Shown: positions 6,067 to 10,786 of the stretch, piece after piece
How the letters are laid out: each line of letters begins with the position of its first letter
Position numbering within the stretch: the first letter of the stretch is position 1
Assembly (NCBI GenBank): GCA_044370375.1
Contig: JBILVQ010000098.1
Coordinates: 1-10,786, forward strand
Length of the DNA: 10,786 bases
Direction of reading: 5' to 3'
Source of the DNA: JBILVQ01 sp044370375
GTDB lineage: Bacteria; Bacteroidota; Bacteroidia; UBA4408
Translations under genes and position numbers: made by a program
The notes under the pieces: generated by a model
What the model was told of the DNA's origin: nothing
The model's database searches: none
Seen by the model: only the letters and a program-made list of their open reading frames with translations

Positions 6067-7569
6067 TTAAGACTTCCTATTTCTAGGAAAAAATTTTCCG
6101 TTGAAAATAAAACCAAGGTATTTCTGAAACTCAGGTAATACCTTGGTTTTGTAGCATATAAAGAAAAAGGTGACACTTATGATAAGGCTTCGCAAAATAA
6201 CCTTTGCCCAAACCAAATCTATTGACGCTGCGGCAAATCCAAATACAAAGGAAACCACTCCAGCCATCAAAATCCAGACAACGAATTTGCCATAAGGATT
6301 TAGGTCGAACAACTTTTTTATTAAGATAAATTTCAAAAAATTAAAGAAAAAAAAGCTGACGGCAACGCTATAGGCTGCGCCCATAATCCCGAAAATGGGA
6401 ATAAAAAAATAATTCAATAATATGTTAATGCCCAAAAGGCCTACCAAAAGAAAAGATCCTAGTCGTACATGTTTTGTATAAAACAATAAAGAACTATTAA
6501 TTCCTGTTGCCATATTGCTCAAAGACGCTAGTCCTGCAACAAAAACAACCCCGGCAGCATTAGCATATTTTAGTGGCAGGTAACTTAATAAATCCTTTAT
6601 GTTAGCATTAATGAGCATGAATAAAAGAAGCCCTAATGCCATTAATAAGCGGGTAGAATCGGAATAAATTTTACTCACAACATCCATTCTCTTTTCTTCA
6701 AAAGCCTGCGCAATGTTACTATCTGCAATTCTACCCATTGCGGATGCTGGTAACTCAATAAATCCTGCAACCAAAATGGCAATAGAGTAAACACCAACCT
6801 CCTCGAGATTCAAATAGCTTCCCATCATTATTACATCAATGTTTTTCAATGCCATGTTGGAAATAGTAATGATACTCATCACCAATGAAAAGTTAATTAG
6901 GGGTCTATAATCTTTTCGTTGGTCATTTAATAAGCCGGGAGAAAGAATTTTGCTAAACGCTCCAGTGGTCCGCGTGTAAAAAAACAATGCCAAAAACTGT
7001 AAAAAGTAACCAACTAAGAATAGATTAAAGAACATACCGGAATCCAAAAACCCAACAAAGTAAAGTGAAATTATAACCGTGCTATATAATCTAATAAACA
7101 AATCGTTTATTAGAGATGGAAAAACTGATTTAAAGTTCGCAAACAGGTAAATGGAAATCAAATTGGCATAACCAATGAAAAAAGACATTGGCAAAACAAA
7201 ATGAAAATACCTCACAAACATTGGAGATTCGAGAGAAAATTTTTCAATAAATGCATCACGAAAAAGCCAAAGAAAAAAACAGGTAATCAAAAATACCGGT
7301 AAGGAAAGTAAAATTACACTACCCAAAAAGCCACCATGACCAGTGCTGTTGTTTCTGAATTTGGGCAAAAACTTAATGATGGCTCCGTTTAGGCCTAAAG
7401 GGAAAATGGTGCCGATTAAAATTGCAGTTGAATACAAAATTCGCATCAACCCAATTTCCTCGGGCTTTAACATTATTGGCTGAAGAATGAGAACATTCAA
7501 AAATCCAACCACCAGCCCTGAATAACTAATGATTGAATTTAGGATGGACTGTTTTCTGATATTACCCAT
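6067..7569 (-). CDS. Wzx-like polysaccharide flippase (MOP superfamily)
   Basis: A 500-residue integral inner-membrane protein of the MATE/oligosaccharidyl-lipid/polysaccharide (MOP) exporter superfamily, the group that flips lipid-linked glycan units across the membrane for O-antigen, capsule or exopolysaccharide. About 12-14 hydrophobic helices span nearly the whole length. The N-terminus (MGNIRKQSILNSIISYSG, then LQPIMLKPEEIGLMR) and the middle (SMAL..IDVIMMGSYL, GVYSIA, ELPASAMGRI) are typical of Bacteroidota polysaccharide-biosynthesis flippases, and length is normal. Its ATG lies 17 bp after the stop of the PIN-PhoH gene with no promoter-like box between, so the two are probably co-transcribed. 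A purine stretch, GGGGGA, lies about 10 bases upstream of the start. No glycosyltransferases are adjacent, so the substrate is open. The last 40 or so codons carry a terminator-like hairpin. Confidence 0.88.
   Translation of the reverse strand: MGNIRKQSILNSIISYSGLVVGFLNVLILQPIMLKPEEIGLMRILYSTAILIGTIFPLGLNGAIIKFLPKFRNNSTGHGGFLGSVILLSLPVFLITCFFLWLFRDAFIEKFSLESPMFVRYFHFVLPMSFFIGYANLISIYLFANFKSVFPSLINDLFIRLYSTVIISLYFVGFLDSGMFFNLFLVGYFLQFLALFFYTRTTGAFSKILSPGLLNDQRKDYRPLINFSLVMSIITISNMALKNIDVIMMGSYLNLEEVGVYSIAILVAGFIELPASAMGRIADSNIAQAFEEKRMDVVSKIYSDSTRLLMALGLLLFMLINANIKDLLSYLPLKYANAAGVVFVAGLASLSNMATGINSSLLFYTKHVRLGSFLLVGLLGINILLNYFFIPIFGIMGAAYSVAVSFFFFNFLKFILIKKLFDLNPYGKFVVWILMAGVVSFVFGFAAASIDLVWAKVILRSLIISVTFFFICYKTKVLPEFQKYLGFIFNGKFFPRNRKS
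6109..6150. terminator. Bidirectional terminator-like hairpin inside the flippase 3' end
   Basis: Arms 6109-6122 and 6137-6150 pair perfectly over 14 bp (AAAACCAAGGTAT on the left), and a further four pairs (6124-6127 with 6131-6134) close on a three-base loop. On the + strand the stem ends in TTTT; on the - strand it runs into TTTTATTTT. It lies 43 bases beyond the propeller gene's stop, so it should end that transcript. It also encodes flippase residues about 474-487, just after the last membrane helix. Confidence 0.65.
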
Positions 7570-7586
7570 TACGGAGCAAAATCCCC

Positions 7587-8918
7587 CTACAACAACTTAC
7601 TGGCCACATTCGCCAATTCTGAACGCTCCCCTTTCTCAAGTGTAATGTGCGCATACAAAGGATTGTCTTTCATTTTATCTATCAAATACGACAGTCCGTT
7701 ACTATGCGTGTCAAGATAAGGTGTGTCGATTTGAAAAATATCTCCCGTAAAAACAATTTTGGTCTTTTCTCCGGCCCGTGTTATAATCGTCTTCACCTCG
7801 TGAGGCGTTAGATTCTGTGCCTCATCAACAATGAAAAAAATGTTGCTTAAACTCCTTCCCCTAATATAAGCCAAAGGTGTAATATGCAACTTTTCTTTTT
7901 CTACCATCTCATTGATCTTTTGAAACTCTTTGTCGGTTTCCTTGTACTGATTTTGAATCAACTTCAAATTGTCCCACAAGGGTTCCATATAGGGATTTAT
8001 CTTGGCCTTGATGTCTCCCGGCAAAAATCCAATGTCCTTGTTGCTTAAAGGAACAATAGGCCTTGCCATAAAGATTTGATGGAAGTTCATTTTCTGTGCC
8101 ATGGCCCCTGCCAAAGCAATCAAGGTTTTTCCCGTTCCTGCAACCCCCTGAATGGTGGTTAACAAAACATTTGGATTCATCACCGCATGCATCGCGAATG
8201 TTTGCTCCGCATTGCGTGGCTTTATTCCATGCGCATTTTCTTTGTTGACCCTTTCCAACAAACCCGAAGCCGCATTAAAATAGGCAAGGGCAATCACCTC
8301 CCCTCTTTCAAATGAATAATAATGATTGGCAATGGGATCCTTGATCTTTGCATCCAAGGGCTTGCAATATCCTTGCGCAAAGAGTTTGGTCAGGGCCGCC
8401 TGCGGTACATTTTGCATTACCGTAAATCCCTTATACAACTGATCAATATCCTTTACTTTACCTGTAAGATAATCCTCTGCTTGAATACTCAAAGACCTTG
8501 CCTTCAAACGCAAGTTTATATCCTTTGTAACCAATACAACTCTGCAATCTTTTCTCTCCTTGGTCAATTGCATGGTAGCATTCAAGATATTGTGGTCGGC
8601 TTTGCGCTCCCCAAAAATCTGATTGGCATCCGGAGTACTTTTTTCGTCCATCTGAACCTTAAAATTACCAAGTCCTTTCCCGCCAATCGGCATCCACTCG
8701 CGCAGCAAACTTGCATTGCTCATTTCATCCAACAACCTTATAAACTCCCTTGCCTCAAAGTTGATCACATCGTTCCCTTTCTTAAAACGATCCACTTCCT
8801 CTAATACGGAAATGGGAATAGCTACATCATGCTCAGCAAAACTTTTTACTGCATTGTGGTCGAACAACAACACCGATGTGTCGAGAACGTAAACTTTTTT
8901 TTCCTTCTTCCTGGCCAT
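7587..8918 (-). CDS. phoH: PIN-PhoH family protein (PhoH2-type RNase/ATPase)
   Basis: A 443-residue cytoplasmic protein fusing an N-terminal PIN nuclease domain to a C-terminal PhoH ATPase. Mycobacterial PhoH2 of this architecture unwinds and cleaves RNA with ATP. The PIN domain (about 8-150) keeps its acidic metal-binding set: Asp13 in YVLDTSVLL, Glu40/Glu41, Asp108 in KADHNI and Asp133 in VTKDINLR. The PhoH part (about 235-443) has Walker A GVAGTGKT (258-265), Walker B with DEAQ (365-368), FTGD (390-393), and a terminal GERSELA block whose Arg432 is the likely arginine finger. All catalytic motifs look intact and the length is normal. The ATG start follows an A-rich leader and leads straight into the PIN domain. 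It is probably the first gene of a two-gene unit with the flippase. No small antitoxin-like gene of the mycobacterial phoAT kind is visible upstream. Confidence 0.94.
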   Translation of the reverse strand: MARKKEKKVYVLDTSVLLFDHNAVKSFAEHDVAIPISVLEEVDRFKKGNDVINFEAREFIRLLDEMSNASLLREWMPIGGKGLGNFKVQMDEKSTPDANQIFGERKADHNILNATMQLTKERKDCRVVLVTKDINLRLKARSLSIQAEDYLTGKVKDIDQLYKGFTVMQNVPQAALTKLFAQGYCKPLDAKIKDPIANHYYSFERGEVIALAYFNAASGLLERVNKENAHGIKPRNAEQTFAMHAVMNPNVLLTTIQGVAGTGKTLIALAGAMAQKMNFHQIFMARPIVPLSNKDIGFLPGDIKAKINPYMEPLWDNLKLIQNQYKETDKEFQKINEMVEKEKLHITPLAYIRGRSLSNIFFIVDEAQNLTPHEVKTIITRAGEKTKIVFTGDIFQIDTPYLDTHSNGLSYLIDKMKDNPLYAHITLEKGERSELANVASKLL

Positions 8919-8952
8919 AATATTTTTTATTTGCTCTTTTCTTTAACCAATT

Positions 8953-8960
8953 CAAGGGTA
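8953..8960 (-). promoter_or_regulatory. Possible -7 box for the PIN-PhoH gene
   Basis: Read on the - strand this is TACCCTTG, one mismatch from TAnnTTTG, ending 34 bases before the ATG. Another imperfect candidate (TATGTTTA, - strand) lies at 9008-9015. No -33 element supports either, so this marks only the most likely region. Confidence 0.25.
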
Positions 8961-9076
8961 AAATCTGCTTCCTGCAAAATCACCATTTTCTTTCGCTTTT
9001 ACCTGTATAAACATAACGGTAATTGAGGGGAGGCAATTGCTATGGCATTTTAACTTTTTAACAAGGTTTTCCACCC

Positions 9077-9138
9077 GCCCGGGCACAATTGCTAATAATT
9101 GTAGTAAATTTGGGCACTTCAGAAATATTACGGGCCCG
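9077..9138. promoter_or_regulatory. Palindrome-rich leader/operator-like region before the BatA-domain gene
   Basis: Three symmetric elements surround the -7 box: GCCCGGGC (9077-9084), the inverted repeat ACAATT/AATTGT (9085-9090 and 9097-9102) directly upstream of the box, and CGGGCCCG (9131-9138), one base before the ATG. The two G+C palindromes are reorderings of the same letters and can pair with one another. They stand out in AT-rich surroundings. Any role as operator or leader structure is inferred. Confidence 0.3.
9105..9112 (+). promoter_or_regulatory. -7 box for the BatA-domain gene
   Basis: TAAATTTG is an exact TAnnTTTG match ending 27 bases before the ATG at 9140, in the 221-bp divergent region. 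A TTG lies at 9089-9091 but is closer than the normal -33 spacing, so the upstream half of the promoter is not recognised. Confidence 0.45.
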
Positions 9139-9139
9139 G

Positions 9140-10786
9140 ATGAATTTTTTGTTTCCTGCTTTTCTTACCGCACTTGCCGGCATTTCTCTGCCCATTATCA
9201 TCCATCTGTTCCGTTTCAGAAGATTTAAAAGGGTCTATTTCTCTGATATCCGTTTTCTGAAAGAATTAAAAGAGGAAACCGACTCACGCAACAAACTAAG
9301 ACATTTACTGGTTTTGCTCTGCCGGATTTTTACCATTGTCTTCTTGGTCCTTGCCTTTGCACAACCATTTTTATCGGGCAAAAAAATCATCAACGGCAAC
9401 ATCAATCAGCCGGTCAGTATTTTTATAGATAACTCTTTTAGCATGGCCACTGTAGGTGAACAGGGCACGCTGTTGGATGAAGCCAAGCAAAAAGCTGCAG
9501 AAATTGTTTCTGCCTACCCTCCTTCTACCGCTTTTCAATTGCTTACCCAAGATTTTGAAGGTAAACATCAAAGATTGGTTAACCGTGAAGAGTTTCTTGA
9601 AATGCTTGACGAGGTAAAACCGGGTGGCAATTCGAAATCTGTTGCAGAAATACTACAAAGGCAAAAAGATATCCTGTTTTCATCCGGCGAAAATCCTGCC
9701 TCGGTTTATTTCCTATCCGACTTTCAAACCGCGGCCTTTGGTAAATTCAACGCCATTGAAAAAAGTCCCTTAAATGTTTTTCTTCTCCCCCTCAAAGGGA
9801 ATCCTTCTGCCAACCTCGCTATCGACTCTATCTGGTTTGCCGAACCCGTTCAACTTCCCGGAGCCCAAACAACCATTTTTGCACAGGTTATTAATTATGG
9901 AACGGCTGAAGCCAATGAGATTCCCATTCGACTCCTTATTGATGGTAAGCAAAAAGCCGTTACCAATGTAAGCCTCCTGCCGGGTGAAAAAAGGAAAATA
10001 GATTTGGCTTTTACCCAGGAAAAGAAAGGACTAAAATTTGGCGAATTGAGCCTGGAAGATAATCCGGTTACTTTCGATAATCACTTTTATTTTTCTTATG
10101 TGTTGGAAGACAAAATTAAAGTGCTCGATTTGCACCAAGGGTCGGGAAACACCTTTCTTTATTCACTTTTTGGCCAGGACTCAAGCGTTCAATTTGTTCA
10201 ACAAAATGAAAAGAATATTGATTTTGCCTCCTTCCCCGAGTTTGATTTTATTATCCTCAATAACTTTAGCGCCTTAAGCACAGGACTGGTTACAGAACTC
10301 AGCAAATTTGTTGAAGCAGGTCATTTTCTATTGATTATGCCTCCGGTTAATCAAGCTGATTTTGCAGGTTATGATTTATTGGCCAATCAACTTGGTCTGC
10401 CCCGGTTTAAACCCACTCCCGACACGGCAAGAACCAACGTGGAAAGTATTCAATACAAGCATCGAATTTTCAAAAATGTGTTTGAACCCGAGAAACTCAA
10501 AGGCAATATCCTCAATTTACCCAAGGTGCTGCAATATTACCGCTGGGGCAACTCCTCATCCGCTGCTGAAGAGCAATTGATAAGTTTAATGAACCGCGCA
10601 CCGCTGCTTTCGGCCTTTGTTTTGCCCCGGGGCGGAGTATATTATTCTGCCGTGGCGCCAGATGATTTGTTTGGTAACTTCCATCGACACGCCCTTTTTG
10701 TCCCTTCCCTCTTTAACATGGCCTTGTTTAGCAAAAACACAGGTAATTTGTATTATACCCTGGGTAAAGAACAACAAATCGGGGTG
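9140..10786 (+). CDS. BatA-domain membrane protein with vWA-like domain, 3'-truncated by the window edge
   Basis: The frame is open for 549 codons to the last base with no stop; by comparison with the family I expect roughly 100-150 more residues. The N-terminus is a textbook BatA double-transmembrane domain: helix 1 at about residues 3-24 (LFPAFLTALAG..PIIIHLF), a basic FRRFKRVYFSDIRFLKE linker, and helix 2 at about 56-78 ending AFAQPF. A von Willebrand A-like domain follows, with the MIDAS motif DNSFS (Asp97, Ser99, Ser101) and a later YFLSDFQ strand near residue 190. A beta-sandwich-like segment (about 225-310) and an alpha/beta segment with FIILNNFSALS and FVEAGHFLLIMPP (about 370-400), resembling a glutamine-amidotransferase-like fold, complete the visible part. 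Such proteins are common in Bacteroidota and poorly characterised; they share the N-terminal domain with BatA of the aerotolerance (Bat) operon but are separate from it. The likely site is the inner membrane with the bulk outside the helices. Confidence 0.88.
   Translation, partial: MNFLFPAFLTALAGISLPIIIHLFRFRRFKRVYFSDIRFLKELKEETDSRNKLRHLLVLLCRIFTIVFLVLAFAQPFLSGKKIINGNINQPVSIFIDNSFSMATVGEQGTLLDEAKQKAAEIVSAYPPSTAFQLLTQDFEGKHQRLVNREEFLEMLDEVKPGGNSKSVAEILQRQKDILFSSGENPASVYFLSDFQTAAFGKFNAIEKSPLNVFLLPLKGNPSANLAIDSIWFAEPVQLPGAQTTIFAQVINYGTAEANEIPIRLLIDGKQKAVTNVSLLPGEKRKIDLAFTQEKKGLKFGELSLEDNPVTFDNHFYFSYVLEDKIKVLDLHQGSGNTFLYSLFGQDSSVQFVQQNEKNIDFASFPEFDFIILNNFSALSTGLVTELSKFVEAGHFLLIMPPVNQADFAGYDLLANQLGLPRFKPTPDTARTNVESIQYKHRIFKNVFEPEKLKGNILNLPKVLQYYRWGNSSSAAEEQLISLMNRAPLLSAFVLPRGGVYYSAVAPDDLFGNFHRHALFVPSLFNMALFSKNTGNLYYTLGKEQQIGV

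Noticed and set aside
6074..6089. Small hairpin TTCCTA/TAGGAA after the convergent stops
   Set aside because: Only six pairs and followed by A, not T, on the + strand; the larger hairpin at 6109-6150 is the better terminator.
8322..8804. 160-codon + strand open frame opposite the PIN-PhoH gene
   Set aside because: It lies wholly antisense to a gene with intact catalytic motifs, its translation is low-complexity without family features, and no start signals precede it.
8829..9228. Two short + strand open frames (8829-9026 and 9037-9228) in or near the divergent region
   Set aside because: The first overlaps the PIN-PhoH start in antisense and the second runs into the BatA-domain gene in another frame; neither shows a family-like composition or a start context, so a phoAT-like antitoxin is not supported.
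9371..10777. Short frames on both strands over the right-hand 1.4 kb
   Set aside because: They overlap the continuous BatA-domain coding frame, which reaches the window end without a stop.
1..10786. Mobile elements, tRNA/rRNA genes, CRISPR arrays, phage or defence systems
   Set aside because: No transposase, integrase, terminal repeats with target duplication, cloverleaf-like sequence, regularly spaced repeat or defence-type domain was seen on either strand.

Overview
The window comes from a Bacteroidota chromosome. Four things point there. Three neighbouring secreted proteins end in type A type-IX-secretion (T9SS) sorting domains. There is a GH92 alpha-mannosidase with a hexosaminidase-C/discoidin tail and a BatA-domain protein of the Bacteroidota kind. 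Intergenic regions carry TAnnTTTG-type -7 boxes and A-rich leaders without strong Shine-Dalgarno sites. No mobile element, RNA gene, CRISPR array or SusC/SusD pair is visible, so this looks like an ordinary chromosomal segment rather than an island.

Layout. Bases 2-1897 (+) are the 3' two-thirds of a GH92 glycosidase; its reading frame runs off the left edge. Then four short-spaced + strand genes follow, each with a signal peptide: a TraB/GumN-family protein (1954-2841), two tandem paralogues with a jelly-roll-like domain plus a sorting domain (2876-3733 and 3787-4620), and a beta-propeller protein with a sorting domain (4675-6066). The propeller gene's stop codon directly touches the stop codon of a convergent gene pair on the - strand: a Wzx-like polysaccharide flippase (6067-7569) downstream of a PIN-PhoH ATPase/nuclease (7587-8918), separated by 17 bp. 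A 221-bp divergent promoter region (8919-9139) leads to a BatA-domain membrane protein (9140 to the right edge, no stop reached).

The + strand block is mostly exported material: glycan degradation, a putative periplasmic TraB/GumN protein and T9SS cargo for the cell surface. The - strand pair joins an RNA-handling ATPase to an envelope glycan exporter; nothing in the sequence ties their functions together.

The most unusual non-coding structure lies between the two paralogues. A perfect 17-bp inverted repeat (3744-3760 / 3770-3786) is laid exactly over a promoter: the left arm is the spacer between a -33 TTTG and a -7 TAACTTTG, the -7 box is the loop, and the right arm ends at the base before the ATG. 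The second is a 14-bp hairpin with T-tracts on both strands, inside the 3' coding end of the flippase gene, where it is placed to terminate the convergent propeller gene.
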